NCBI RefSeq assembly: GCF_013410775.1
Contig: NZ_JACCFH010000001.1
Coordinates: forward strand, 3,596,001-3,660,000
Source of the DNA: Sphaerotilus montanus
Lineage (GTDB): Bacteria > Pseudomonadota > Gammaproteobacteria > Burkholderiales > Burkholderiaceae_C
Direction of reading: 5' to 3'
DNA length: 64,000 nucleotides
The notes beneath the pieces were generated by a model. It was not told the DNA's origin, did no database searches, and saw only the letters and a list, made by a program, of their open reading frames with translations. Position 1 is the first letter of the stretch, and each line of letters opens with the position of its first letter. Of the stretch, positions 46,930 to 55,975 are shown in pieces. Position numbers and translations under genes: made by a program.

Positions 46930-47241
46930 ATGCTCAAGTCGATCCACACCCGGCACAACGACGTGTTCCTGGCCATGCTGCGCAGCAGCCGGGAAGCGCA
47001 GCGCCTGCGCCAATCGGATCTGGCCATCCGCCTGGGCCGGGATCAGGCCACCATCAGCAAGGTCGAGCGCGGCGAGCGCCGACTCGATGTCATCGAACTG
47101 CTGGCCTGGCTGCGCGCGCTGGATGTCGATTTCTCGGCCTTCATGAGCGAGCTGAACAATCGGCTGGAGGGGCTGCCGATTCCGGACGCCATGTTCCGGG
47201 CTCGGCGTGTGGCGCGGAGTCGTCGGAGAGATCCGTCGTAG
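46930..47241 (+). CDS. XRE-family helix-turn-helix regulator
   Basis: This 103-residue protein is a single HTH_XRE domain (RSSREAQRLRQSDLAIRLGR, then DQATISKVERGERRLDVIEL) with a short tail. GAAAGG lies just before its ATG. It is divergent from the hypothetical gene at 46228-46704, with a palindrome between them. It probably represses itself and that gene. The paralogue at 47370 follows after 128 bp. Confidence 0.9.
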   Translation: MLKSIHTRHNDVFLAMLRSSREAQRLRQSDLAIRLGRDQATISKVERGERRLDVIELLAWLRALDVDFSAFMSELNNRLEGLPIPDAMFRARRVARSRRRDPS

Positions 47242-47319
47242 GTTGGGCAACCGGGCTGCGCGAGTGGGGTGATGGGCAGGGCGGTGAGCCGCCAGCAGTC
47301 ACGAATCCGATGCAGGCTG

Positions 47320-47333
47320 CGTTTTTTATAACG
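47320..47333. promoter_or_regulatory. second copy of the XRE operator
   Basis: CGTTTTTTATAACG differs at one base from the palindrome at 46789-46802. It ends 36 bp before the start of the second XRE gene. Two near-identical sites in front of two adjacent XRE genes suggest a shared or cross-regulated operator. Confidence 0.6.
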
Positions 47334-47369
47334 TGGTCCAGATAGAACGACTCCGGGAACCTCGGGTGG

Positions 47370-47678
47370 ATGACCACCCGTCCCCAAACGCCACTCAAGC
47401 GTGGCAGACCTCCCGGCTCGACAAGCTTCGATCCGGCGACGGCTGCGGCATTCGGGCGTGTGGTCCGGCAGGCGCGGCTGGAGGCCGGCATCTCTCAGGA
47501 GTCGCTTGCCTACATGGCCGGTGTGGAGCGGTCGTACTTCGGCCGAGTGGAGCGGGGGCAGAACCAGCCGACGCTGTACGTGATCCTCAAGGTGGCGGCG
47601 GCGCTGGGGTATGAGGCTGGGGCGCTGGTCACGCTGGTGGAGCAGGCGATGGTCGAGGATGCGACTTCGGCGGAATAA
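47370..47678 (+). CDS. XRE-family helix-turn-helix regulator, second copy
   Basis: This 102-residue protein has an HTH_XRE domain (GRVVRQARLEAGISQESLAY, then MAGVERSYFGRVERGQNQPT) after a basic N-terminal arm (RPQTPLKRGRPPGS). It differs from the first regulator outside the HTH. It has its own copy of the palindromic operator upstream. Controller proteins of restriction systems look like this, but no restriction gene is directly next to it. Confidence 0.9.
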   Translation: MTTRPQTPLKRGRPPGSTSFDPATAAAFGRVVRQARLEAGISQESLAYMAGVERSYFGRVERGQNQPTLYVILKVAAALGYEAGALVTLVEQAMVEDATSAE

Positions 47679-47814
47679 GATACCCCGTAACAGCTTTCGG
47701 CCCAGAGTGGACGTAGATCCGGCATGCTGCAACGGGGTCATATGCTGCTCATCATCCCTGGTCCGATATGAAAGCGTGACCAATCGCAATACGGTATAGG
47801 GTATATAAGCGATC

Positions 47815-48012
47815 TTCCAGGATCCCGCCATGACCCTGGCCGCTGTGGACCGGCTTGTCCACCACTCCACCATCTTCGAGATGAACGTGGAGAGCTACCG
47901 TCGGCGCGCCGCCATTGAACGCAAGCAAGTCGGTGCAGGACGGCCCGCCAGCTATGCGACACCGAAGAATGTCGGCGGGTCTCAATCCAGTGAGCACCCG
48001 CCTGTCGCATAG
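47815..48012 (+). pseudogene. istB: IS21-family istB, 3' remnant
   Basis: The frame reads FQDPAMTLAAVDRLVHHSTI, then FEMNVESYRRRAAIERKQVG, the C-terminus of IstB, the AAA+ helper of IS21-family transposition. The rest of istB and all of istA are absent. The following 100 bp contain several copies of GCGACAATC-like repeats in both orientations, typical of an IS21 end. The 136 bp between the XRE stop and this remnant show nothing I can name. Confidence 0.85.
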
Positions 48013-48187
48013 AGCCACCCCGCGACAATCAACTGTCGGGCATGATGGTCGCGCCGCGACACTGTTCTCATCCAGATTGTCGCGCGCCTCTCAGCCAGAT
48101 TGACGCGCTACACAAGCGTGATGTGCCCAATCGGCTTGGACGCCGGTCGTGCATTGATTTCGATGTCTTAGCCCAGGCGATTCAGGC

Positions 48188-48207
48188 GTCGTCTTCTGAA
48201 AATGACA
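48188..48207 (-). repeat. Tn402/Tn5053-type terminal inverted repeat, remnant
   Basis: Read on the minus strand from 48207, the sequence is TGTCATTTTCAGAAGACGAC, which equals the first 20 bases of the 25-bp terminal repeat of Tn402/Tn5053-like transposons as I remember it. No tniABQ genes and no second copy were found. The outer end faces right, towards lgt (start 48278), so the lost transposon lay to the left. Confidence 0.75.
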
Positions 48208-48277
48208 CTCGGCACACGCAGCGGTGACAATCCGCCCTTGTTTCCCCTGAAGTCCACTTTTTCACGGAGTGTTGCCG

Positions 48278-49099
48278 ATGCTCGTGCATCCCCAGTTTGA
48301 CCCCGTTGCGATCAACCTGGGTTTCATCCAGATCCATTGGTACGGCCTGACCTACCTGGCCGCGTTCGGCATGTTCTCCTGGCTGGCAACGCGCCGGATC
48401 CAGCAGGCGCCGTACGCAGCCGGCGGCTGGACGCCGCGCGAGGTCGATGATCTCCTGTTTTACGGCGTCATGGGCGTAATCCTGGGCGGGCGTCTGGGCT
48501 ACGTGCTGTTCTACAAGCCGTCGTATTACTTGGCCAACCCGGGCGAGATCCTGGCGGTGTGGAAGGGTGGCATGGCCTTTCACGGCGGGTTACTCGGCGT
48601 GATCGTGGCGATGGCCGTGTTCGCGTGGGTGCACCAGAAGCGCTTCTTTGAGGTGACGGACCTGGTGGCGCCGTGCGTGCCGACCGGGCTGGCCTGCGGG
48701 CGGGTGGGCAACTTCATCAACGGCGAACTCTGGGGCCGCGCGGCGGACGCCAGCCTGCCGTGGGCGATGGTGTTCCCGCAGTCAGGCAGCGAGGTCGCAC
48801 GCCACCCGTCGCAGGTCTACCAGTTTTTGCTGGAGGGGATGCTGCTGTTCGCGATCCTGTGGCTCTACGGCCGCACCCGCTCGGCGCACTACCGGGCGGA
48901 TGGCTCGATCCTCTGGGGCCGCGTGTCGGGGCTGTTCCTGATCGGGTATGGGACGTTCCGCTTCATCGCCGAGTATTTCCGCGAGCCGGACAGCTTCCTG
49001 GGGCTGCTGACGATGAACCTGAGTATGGGGCAGTGGCTGTGCGTGCCGATGGTGGTGGCGGGCATCGTCATCTGGGCTTCAGCGGGGAGACGGGCGTGA
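48278..49099 (+). CDS. lgt: prolipoprotein diacylglyceryl transferase
   Basis: Lgt attaches diacylglycerol to the lipobox cysteine of prolipoproteins in the inner membrane. This 273-residue copy looks intact: [15 protein letters not shown] start, [15 protein letters not shown], the catalytic HGGLLG segment ([17 protein letters not shown]), the signature [14 protein letters not shown], and [12 protein letters not shown]. Seven membrane helices fit the length. The ATG at 48278 is better than the GTG at 48269. Lgt is normally essential and single-copy, so its presence inside an island is odd. It overlaps the tsaD start by four bases (GTGA). Confidence 0.95.
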   Translation: MLVHPQFDPVAINLGFIQIHWYGLTYLAAFGMFSWLATRRIQQAPYAAGGWTPREVDDLLFYGVMGVILGGRLGYVLFYKPSYYLANPGEILAVWKGGMAFHGGLLGVIVAMAVFAWVHQKRFFEVTDLVAPCVPTGLACGRVGNFINGELWGRAADASLPWAMVFPQSGSEVARHPSQVYQFLLEGMLLFAILWLYGRTRSAHYRADGSILWGRVSGLFLIGYGTFRFIAEYFREPDSFLGLLTMNLSMGQWLCVPMVVAGIVIWASAGRRA

Positions 49100-49407
49100 G
49101 CGGTCCGATGCGGGTACTGGGTATCGAGTCGTCGTGCGACGAAACGGGGATCGCGCTGGTCGAGTTGCCCGAGAGCATGGAAGGCACCGCACCGCCGCCG
49201 CGGCTGGCGCAGGCGCTGCACAGCCAAATCGACATGCACCAAGCCTACGGTGGCGTGGTGCCCGAACTGGCGTCACGGGACCACATCCGCCGCGTCGTGC
49301 CGCTGCTGCGCGAGACGCTGGCGGGCGCGGGGCTGGGGCGAGACGCGATCGAGATCGTGACCTGCACGCACGGACCAGGGGTGACGGTGTGCAGTTGTGG
49401 GCGTTAA
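49096..49407 (+). pseudogene. tsaD: tsaD, N-terminal fragment
   Basis: The first 95 or so codons are a good TsaD (tRNA threonylcarbamoyladenosine transferase): [40 protein letters not shown] with the start of the iron-binding region, [14 protein letters not shown]. After TCTHGPG the normal continuation is replaced by VTVCSCGR and a stop. A full TsaD has about 340 residues, so most of the ASKHA fold is missing and the fragment cannot work. Confidence 0.93.
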
Positions 49408-49531
49408 GCGTCGTGTGCGGTCGACACGATATCGACATCAACGACCTGGCTCAGGCCGTTAGACATCTATCAGTCGATCGCATGGATGCAGCCTTGGTCA
49501 CGCTAATCACGGCTCTGCATGCTTTTGGGAA

Positions 49532-50077
49532 CTACTGCTTCGGATAGACCAGATCGGCGCGACGGTTCTCAGCCCAAGCTGCCTCGTCGTGACCCATGGC
49601 TTTCGGGCGCTCCTTGCCCCAGCTAATGGCCTCCATCTGGCTATCCTTGACGCCATGTATCTTCAAGGTCTGCAGCACCGACTGCGCACGCTTTTGTCCC
49701 AGCGCGAGGTTGTATTCAGAACTGCCTCGTTCATCCGCATTGCCTTCGATCTTGATCGACAAGGCTGGCTTGGAAGACAGGTACTTGCCATGGCGCTCAA
49801 TCAAGCCTGTGTACTCGCTCTTGACGGTGAAGACATTGAAATCGAAATAAACGCTGCGCTCCGTCGAAATCAAGCTCTTGGGGTCAAGGTGCGGCAGTAT
49901 TGTCACCGGCACGACCGTCAATGACGCAACCGGCGTCTGTGCGCTTGCTGGAGTCGCCGTTGCAGCAATGGCAGTCGGTTCTGGTTTGGCAAGGGATTGG
50001 GCAACAGGTGCGCTACTGCACCCCACGAGCGCAGCATTCGCAACAAGGATCAATGCCGCGATTTTGGTGATTTGCAT
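49532..50077 (-). CDS. pal: Pal, peptidoglycan-associated lipoprotein
   Basis: This 181-residue protein has a lipoprotein signal (ILVANAALVGCSS), an Ala/Pro/Thr-rich linker and a C-terminal OmpA-like domain that matches Pal: SVYFDFNVFTVKSEY, IEGNADERGSSEYNLALGQK, then RAQSVLQTLKIHGVKDSQME. Pal binds peptidoglycan from the outer membrane and is the partner of TolB. In many proteobacteria it is in the tol operon; here the tolQRA genes at 15-17 kb lack it and this copy lies 32 kb away in the island, without tolB. Whether it is the only Pal cannot be told. Confidence 0.88.
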   Translation of the reverse strand: MQITKIAALILVANAALVGCSSAPVAQSLAKPEPTAIAATATPASAQTPVASLTVVPVTILPHLDPKSLISTERSVYFDFNVFTVKSEYTGLIERHGKYLSSKPALSIKIEGNADERGSSEYNLALGQKRAQSVLQTLKIHGVKDSQMEAISWGKERPKAMGHDEAAWAENRRADLVYPKQ

Positions 50078-50360
50078 CTGATTGTCTCTGACATGCGATT
50101 GAAGATCAATGCCCGGGCGAGCACCCTCGATAGGGCAAGCCGTGGGGATCGTATGTTACGAGAACATTCATCTGCCTATGTGAGTCTCACGTCGCGCTGC
50201 TGCAGAAAACGGAAAAACGTACGATGGAAGCATGATACGGTTGCCCTTGAATGAATGACAAGCGAGGGCAAGCCCGCGCCGTTTGGAGCAACGCTGGTAG
50301 GTCTGCCGCCTGATGATCAGGCTAGGCACTCCGACTTTTAGGGGCAACCTCACTTCTTGC

Positions 50361-52103
50361 TTACTTGCGGGCCAAGCGTATCGGGCGGATCTTGGTGCCC
50401 TTGACGGCGGCCATGCTCGCCATCTGGCGCCGAGCCGTCTTGCTCGCCATCCGGGTCGAGGCCTTCGCGGACTTGCCGCCGACCTTGCGCGACAGCTTGC
50501 GATCTGCCTTGTTCAAGGACGCCATCTCACGTCGTGACGCACCCGCTTCCTTGATCGGTTGCCAGATCACGAGGGACTGCGCCTTCTTGAAGCGCGTGCC
50601 GTCGTCGATGCGGTTCCACTGGGCGAGTTGCGACGCCGACACGCGGTAGCGCTTGGCCAGCGCGAGCACCGTGTCACCCTTGCGGGCCTTGATCGCCACC
50701 TTGCGCAGCGGCGGCACGTCGGGCGCCAAGGCCATATACGCATTGTTGGCCACATGCTCGGGCACGTCCTGCACGCGGTGTTCGCTGCTGCGCTGGATAA
50801 GCAGTGTAGAGCCGGCCTTGATGAGCATCTTGCGCGGGATGCGGTTCATCTCGCGCAGTGTCGCCTCGCTCATGCCCGTCAGGCGCGCGGCTTCCGCGGG
50901 GCGGATCGTCCGGGGCGCTGTCCAGGCGGTCCAACTCGCCAGTGGCTCGCGGTACTCGGCAAGCCGGCGGATGAAGCCGTCCGCGTTGTCGTACGGCAGC
51001 AGCACCTGTGGCGTGCCGGCGGCCAAGATGACCGGCTTGTTCATCTGCGGATTGAGCGCCTTGAACTCTTCCATGCTCATGCCCGCCAGCCGCGCCGCCA
51101 CGGACACGTCCATGTCACGGCGGATCGGCACGCTGACAAAATACGGGTGGTTTTCGAGGGGAAGAAGTTCAAGGCCGAAATCCTGCGGCGCCGTCACGAT
51201 GTTCTTGACCGCCTGGAACTTAGGCACGTAATGCCGTGTCTCAGCGGGCATGTTCAGGCTCTCATAGTCGGTCGGCAGACCGGCGCGCTCGTTGCGGGCG
51301 ATGGCTCGCTTGACGTTGCCCTCGCCCCAGTTGTAAGCGGCCAGCGAGAGCTGCCAATCGCCGTTGAACATCTTGTTCAGCCGGCCGAGGTAGTCCAGCG
51401 CCGCGCGGGTCGACGCCAACACGTCGCGACGGTCGTCGCGGAACATGTTCTGCTTGAGGTCGTAGTCCTTGCCGGTCAGGGGCATGAACTGCCACATGCC
51501 GGAGGCGCGAGCGGAGGACATCGCCTGCGGATTGAAGGCGCTCTCGATGAACGGCAGCAGCGCCAGTTCGGTCGGCATCTTGCGGCGCTCCAGTTCCTCC
51601 ACCACATGGAAGAGGTAGCGCGAACCGCGCTCGGTCATGCGCTTGACGTAGTCGGGGCGGCTGGTGTACCAGTGCTCATGGTCACGCACCAGTTCGTTGT
51701 CTAGCGTCGGCATACCGAAGCCGGCGCGCACGCGGCCCCAAAGATCCTGACGGGCATTGGGATCGTTGAGCACCATTGACTGGTCCGGACTCAGCGGGTC
51801 GACCGGTGCGCCAATCGCCTCGCGCAGATCCTCGCCACTGGACAGTGGCGCTTTCACGGTGATCACCTGCTCGATGCCCGGCACCGGCGAGAGTGGGCCT
51901 TCGGAGCGTGCGGCCAGCGGCTGTTCGCGCGCGCCCACCGTGGCCACCATCGGCGGCGGCTTCGCGTCGTCGTTGCTGTCGGGCACCGAGGCACACCCCG
52001 TCAGGGCCAGCATCAGCGCCGACAGGGCAAAGGTGGAGGTCGAGCTGCGAGTGGAGCGGGCTGCACGGGCGCTGAGGGCCTTGAGGCGGGCGTAGCGGGT
52101 CAT
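50361..52103 (-). CDS. mltD: MltD-type lytic transglycosylase with LysM domains
   Basis: The ATG at 52101-52103 gives 580 residues with a lipobox (ALMLALTGCAS). The SLT catalytic domain carries Glu near residue 187 in LALLPFIESAFNPQAMSSAR, then ASGMWQFMPLTGKDY and LSLAAYNWGEGNVKRAI. A LysM-like module (IRPAEAARLTGMSEATLREM) and a clearer C-terminal LysM (RKGDTVLALAKRYRVSASQL) follow, then a Lys/Arg-rich tail of about 45 residues. It cleaves peptidoglycan glycan strands. Its start overlaps the gloB stop (ATGA), an order common in betaproteobacteria, so this is a transplanted chromosomal pair. Confidence 0.92.
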   Translation of the reverse strand: MTRYARLKALSARAARSTRSSTSTFALSALMLALTGCASVPDSNDDAKPPPMVATVGAREQPLAARSEGPLSPVPGIEQVITVKAPLSSGEDLREAIGAPVDPLSPDQSMVLNDPNARQDLWGRVRAGFGMPTLDNELVRDHEHWYTSRPDYVKRMTERGSRYLFHVVEELERRKMPTELALLPFIESAFNPQAMSSARASGMWQFMPLTGKDYDLKQNMFRDDRRDVLASTRAALDYLGRLNKMFNGDWQLSLAAYNWGEGNVKRAIARNERAGLPTDYESLNMPAETRHYVPKFQAVKNIVTAPQDFGLELLPLENHPYFVSVPIRRDMDVSVAARLAGMSMEEFKALNPQMNKPVILAAGTPQVLLPYDNADGFIRRLAEYREPLASWTAWTAPRTIRPAEAARLTGMSEATLREMNRIPRKMLIKAGSTLLIQRSSEHRVQDVPEHVANNAYMALAPDVPPLRKVAIKARKGDTVLALAKRYRVSASQLAQWNRIDDGTRFKKAQSLVIWQPIKEAGASRREMASLNKADRKLSRKVGGKSAKASTRMASKTARRQMASMAAVKGTKIRPIRLARK

Positions 52104-52813
52104 CGAAAATTGTCTTTCCACTGTCGTATCGTTGCCAGCACCGACACCGGATCCCGGCCGCCGGCGCCACGGGCCACCGCGGAGGCGATCACCTCGGGTT
52201 GGTCGCAACGCAAGTAAGGATTGATCATCCGCTCCCGCCCGAGGGTCGAGGGCAGGGTGGGGAGACCGCGGTCACGCAAGGACTGGCACTCGGCCTCGTG
52301 CGCCGCCAGGGCGAGGCTGTGCGGCTCGACTGCGCGCGCGAAACGCAGATTGGCCAAGGTGTATTCGTGGGCGCAGCAGACCAGCGTCGTCGCAGGCAGC
52401 GCCGCCAGCCGGCTCAGCGAGGCGTACATCTGGGCGGGTGTTCCTTCGAAGAGACGACCACAGCCGCCAGAGAACAGCGTATCGCCACAGAACAGGACCG
52501 ATTTCGTGAAAAACGGAGGTGGCCCAGCGTGTGGCCGGGTACGTTGATGACCAGGATTTCCAGATCCAGCACGCCGATCCAGTCCCCAGATCTTTGCACC
52601 GGCTGAACGCGAGTGGGCTCGCAACCTTGCCAGACCGCCGACATGATCGGGATGCTTGTGGACCACTAGAATGCCGACGAGTCATACAGCGGACTGGTCC
52701 AGCGTGCCAAATGACCGGTGCTGAATTACCGGATCGACCACCACCGCTTCGCAGCCGTTGTGGATCATCCAGATGTAGTTGTCTTCGAAGGCAGGCAGGG
52801 CAAGTAAATTCAT
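52100..52813 (-). pseudogene. gloB: gloB (hydroxyacylglutathione hydrolase), broken by frameshifts and a deletion
   Basis: Glyoxalase II pieces occur in three frames. MNLLALPAFEDNYIWMIHNG starts at 52813. HKHPDHVGGLARL (zinc-binding HxHxDH) and, later, LFCGDTLFSGGCGRLFEGTP, VCCAHEYTLANLRFARAVEP and INPYLRC lie in the frame ending at 52100. The central VPGHTLGHLRF is in yet another frame. About 20 residues between the first strand and the metal motif are replaced by unrelated sequence. It cannot make a full enzyme. Confidence 0.9.
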
Positions 52814-52942
52814 GGCGCAAGGTCCAGTGATTATAGAGATGGCCCCCTTGCTGAAGGCACCGGCCGGACGATATCTGCTGGCGTGGGAGCAGCGCCCGCT
52901 TGACCGCGTGGTAGCGGACATCTTCGGCTACCACGCGCTGTA
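52812..52942 (+). pseudogene. SAM-dependent methyltransferase, N-terminal fragment with stop
   Basis: The frame gives PAGRYLLAWEQRPLDRVVAD, then IFGYHAL and TAG. This is the start of the methyltransferase that lies divergent from gloB in many Burkholderiales, where the next residues are normally QLG; CAG seems to have become TAG. After about VG the sequence no longer resembles the family. Confidence 0.7.
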
Positions 52943-53351
52943 GGTCGGCTGCGAGAGCATGAGGAGTTGTGGGGGCTCAAGCAGCAGCCCGCAGCACGTC
53001 GACCGGATTGTCGTTGGCCATGCCGGGATACCAGCGCTCGAAGAGCGGGCGCAGCGTCCCGTCGAGCGCGCGGGGTGCGCATCTGCTGCTACAAACGCGC
53101 ACCCCGCTTGGTCCACTGCATCTGCTGGCGTTTGGCGAAACGCTTGCAGATCACGACGTTGACGGTCGATTCCGCGATGCTTGACGAAATCGGCTCCCTG
53201 GACCGGTATCGCTCGCCATAGTTGGGGCAGTGGCCACATGGCCGCTAACCGTGCCATTCCATATGGAGCCGAACTGGCAAGTTCCCCCCCCACGTCCAGC
53301 AGATGCACCCGCCCTGCCCTCGGCCATTCCCATCCGGGGATGACCGAGACG
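52943..53351. other. unassigned stretch left of the IS66 element
   Basis: About 410 bp with no protein I recognise. If the IS66 element and one copy of its duplication are removed, a + strand frame from 53181 continues to 56105 and would encode about 106 residues. I cannot say whether it was a real gene. Confidence 0.4.
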
Positions 53352-53359
53352 GCATGGTC
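53352..53359 (+). repeat. IS66 target-site duplication, left copy
   Basis: GCATGGTC precedes the left IS end and is repeated at 55968-55975 after the right end. Eight base pairs is the usual length for IS66-family elements. Confidence 0.9.
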
Positions 53360-53441
53360 GTGAGCGACCAGCCATGCCCACTTGAAGGAGCTGGATAGCT
53401 CCGAGACGATGGTGTCCAGCAATGTGAATTGGTGGACAGCA

Positions 53442-53894
53442 ATGGAACACAAGGACAAGACGAGGCGGGTACACGACGCCGAGTTCAAGGCGAAGGTGCT
53501 GGGTGAATGCCGACAGCCTGGCGCGTCGATTGCGGCCGTGGCGCTCAGGCATGGGCTGAACGCGAACGTGGTGCGTCAGTGGCTGGCGGGTCGGGGAGTC
53601 AAGCGGGCAGGCCTGCTGGGACCTGGGTGCGAGGTGCCGACGGCGGCGTCAGCACCCATGGTCATGGGCAACCCGGCGCCGGTGGTCGATGCCCAGTTCG
53701 TAGCGCTGGCCTTGCCAGCACCGGACAGGCCGCGGCCGAGCGCCGAAGGCCCTGGCATGGCGAACCCGAGCACGCCGGACATTCACATCGAGTGGCGCAG
53801 CGGTGCAGCCCGGCTGACGGTGAGCTGGCCGGCAGCGCAGGCCCAGGCGTGTGCGGCGTGGTTGCGCGAACTGGCCGCCGGGGTGACGAAGTGA
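53442..53894 (+). CDS. tnpA: IS66-family TnpA (HTH protein)
   Basis: The ATG at 53442 gives 150 residues with the IS66 OrfA helix-turn-helix (RVHDAEFKAKVLGECRQPGA, then SIAAVALRHGLNANVVRQWL) and a C-terminal region ending in ACAAWLRELAAGV. It overlaps the GTG of tnpB by four bases. Confidence 0.9.
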   Translation: MEHKDKTRRVHDAEFKAKVLGECRQPGASIAAVALRHGLNANVVRQWLAGRGVKRAGLLGPGCEVPTAASAPMVMGNPAPVVDAQFVALALPAPDRPRPSAEGPGMANPSTPDIHIEWRSGAARLTVSWPAAQAQACAAWLRELAAGVTK

Positions 53895-54229
53895 TTCGCA
53901 TCGACGCACTGTGGGCCTGCACGGCGCCGGTGGACATGCGCGCCGGGGCGGACCGGCTGCTGGCGTGTGTGGTGCAGACGCTGGGGGCGGCGCAGGCCCA
54001 CCACGGCTACCTGTTCGCGAATGCGCGGGCCACGCGCGTCAAGCTGATCGTCCATGACGGCTGGGGGGTGTGGTGCGCGGCCCGGCGACTCAACGCGGGG
54101 CACTTCGTGTGGCCGCGGGGGTTGGAGTCGAGCACCCCGCTGGCCCTGACGCAGGAGCAGTTCGATGCGCTGATCGTGGGGCTGCCGTGGCAGCGGCTGC
54201 ACGAGCGGCGGGTGATCACGCGGGTGTGA
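53891..54229 (+). CDS. tnpB: IS66-family TnpB (IS66 Orf2)
   Basis: This 112-residue protein starts at GTG 53891, giving IRIDALWACTAPVDMRAGAD, and contains the family core HHGYLFANARATRVKLIVHD, then GWGVWCAARRLNAGHFVW. It is an accessory protein needed for IS66 transposition with an unclear role. tnpC follows after 4 bp. Confidence 0.93.
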   Translation: MIRIDALWACTAPVDMRAGADRLLACVVQTLGAAQAHHGYLFANARATRVKLIVHDGWGVWCAARRLNAGHFVWPRGLESSTPLALTQEQFDALIVGLPWQRLHERRVITRV

Positions 54230-54233
54230 GCGG

Positions 54234-55931
54234 ATGCCGGAGGCGCAATTGCTGAAGTTGCCGATGGCGGGGCTGGCCTCGTGCGGGCAGCATGGGCGCA
54301 TGCATGACGTGGACGCGCTCCAGAGCCAGGACCTGAGGGGCCTGACGCCACAGGCCCTGGAGGCCCTGGCGCAGCACCTGCTGGTGCGCGTGCAGCAGCA
54401 GTCGCGCGAGATCGTGTGGCGGGACGCGAAGATCGAGAAGATCACGTTCGAGCTGGCGCGGCTCAAGCGCTGGAAGTTCGGCGCGCGCACCGAGGCGATG
54501 GATGCGCAGCAGCGACAGCTCTTCCTGGAGACGCTGGTCGAGGACGAGGCGGACCTGCAGGCGCAGCTCGCCGAGTTGCAGGCCCGGCAGTCGCCACCGC
54601 CAGTGAGCCCCGAGAAGGCACCCCAGCCCCCGCGCCGGCAGGCGCTGCCCGAGCACCTGCGCCGCGTGGAGCATCACCACGAGCCGGCCGACACCCACTG
54701 CCCGGCGGTGGACTGCGGCGAGCCGATGACCCGGGTGGGCGAGGACGTCAGCGAGCGGCTGGACATCGTGCCGGCGGAGTTCTTCGTGCATCGGCACATC
54801 CGAGGCAAGTGGGTCTGCCGGTGCTGCCAGCGCCAGGGCGTCGATCGCCTGGTGCAGGAGCCGGCCGAGCCGCAGGTCATCGAGCGGGGCATCCCGGCGA
54901 GCGGACTGGTGGCGTACACGCTCATCAGCCGGTTCGCCGACCACGTGCCGTACTACCGGCAGGAGGCGATCAATGCCCGCTCGGGCGTGCACACCCCGCG
55001 CTCGACGCTGGCCGCGTGGGCCGGTCAGGCGGGCGCGGCGCTGCACCCGCTGTACGAGGCGCTCAAGCGTTTCGTGCTGGGCAGCGCGGTCGTGCAGGCC
55101 GACGAGACGACGGTGGACATGCTGGACCCGGGGGCGGGCAAGACCAGGAAAGCGTACGTCTGGGCCTATGCACGCGGGGAATTCGATCCCCAGCCCGGCG
55201 TGGTCTACGACTTCTGCCTGGGGCGGGGCAGCAAGTACCCGCTGGCCTTCCTGGGCGGGCTGCCCACCGAGAACCGGGACCCGCCCTGGAGCGGCACGCT
55301 CGTGTGCGATCGCTATGGCGGCTATGACTCGGTGCTCGACCCCAAGGTCTTCCCGCGGCGCGTCTCGGCAGCCTGTGCCGCGCACGCCCGACGCAAGTTC
55401 GACGAACTCGCCAAGTCCGGCAAGAGCACCCTGGCCACTCAGGCGATCGTACGCTTCGCGGCGATCTACCACGCCGAGAAGTCGTTCGCCGGCATGGACG
55501 GCCCGACGCGAACGCAGGCCCGTCAACGCATCACCGCGCCGCTGTGGCAGGAGTTGCACACCTGGCTCAAGCTCGAACGCGGTCGTGTCGCCGATGGCGG
55601 CGCCACGGCCAACGCCATCGACTACAGCCTCAACCACTGGCCAGCGCTGACGCACCACCTGCTCGACGGGGCCGTGCCCGTGGACAACAACTATCTGGAG
55701 CGCCAGATCAAGCCCTGGGCCATGGGCAGGAAGGCCTGGTTGTTCTGTGGCAGCGAACTCGCCGGCCAGCGTGCGGCCGTGGTCATGAGCCTGGTGCAGT
55801 CGGCCAAGCTCAACGGGCTCGAACCCTGGGCCTACCTGCGCGATGTCCTTGGACGGCTGCCCACCCACCTCAACAGCCGCATTGACGACTTGCTGCCTCA
55901 TCGCTGGCAGTCTCTGCATATCCCGGACTGA
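54234..55931 (+). CDS. tnpC: IS66-family transposase TnpC
   Basis: This 565-residue DDE transposase has an N-terminal coiled coil and LZ_Tnp_IS66 region (RLKRWKFGARTEAMDAQQRQ), a zinc-finger part (HIRGKWVCRCCQRQG) and the catalytic core: D in SAVVQADETTVDMLDPGAGK, D in SGTLVCDRYGGYDSV, E in VPVDNNYLERQIKPWAMGRK. The C-terminal IS66_C part ends near LPTHLNSRIDDLLPHRW. All parts are present. Confidence 0.96.
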   Translation: MPEAQLLKLPMAGLASCGQHGRMHDVDALQSQDLRGLTPQALEALAQHLLVRVQQQSREIVWRDAKIEKITFELARLKRWKFGARTEAMDAQQRQLFLETLVEDEADLQAQLAELQARQSPPPVSPEKAPQPPRRQALPEHLRRVEHHHEPADTHCPAVDCGEPMTRVGEDVSERLDIVPAEFFVHRHIRGKWVCRCCQRQGVDRLVQEPAEPQVIERGIPASGLVAYTLISRFADHVPYYRQEAINARSGVHTPRSTLAAWAGQAGAALHPLYEALKRFVLGSAVVQADETTVDMLDPGAGKTRKAYVWAYARGEFDPQPGVVYDFCLGRGSKYPLAFLGGLPTENRDPPWSGTLVCDRYGGYDSVLDPKVFPRRVSAACAAHARRKFDELAKSGKSTLATQAIVRFAAIYHAEKSFAGMDGPTRTQARQRITAPLWQELHTWLKLERGRVADGGATANAIDYSLNHWPALTHHLLDGAVPVDNNYLERQIKPWAMGRKAWLFCGSELAGQRAAVVMSLVQSAKLNGLEPWAYLRDVLGRLPTHLNSRIDDLLPHRWQSLHIPD

Positions 55932-55975
55932 TCAGGCTCGCCTGACGGGGGACCGCTGGTCGCTCACGCATGGTC

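Larger units (their letters stand above)
53360..55967 (+). mobile_element. IS66-family insertion sequence, complete (about 2.6 kb)
   Basis: The ends carry a perfect 13-bp inverted repeat, GTGAGCGACCAGC, at 53360-53372 and (inverted) at 55955-55967. The element carries tnpA, tnpB and tnpC in the usual order, each close to or overlapping the next, and is flanked by 8-bp direct repeats. No stop or frameshift is visible, so it looks active or recently active. Confidence 0.95.

Noticed and set aside
47752-48018. Minus-strand frame of 88 codons
   Set aside because: It is antisense to the clear istB remnant on the + strand.
49096-49407. Functional TsaD
   Set aside because: Only about 95 of some 340 residues are present, followed by unrelated residues and a stop.
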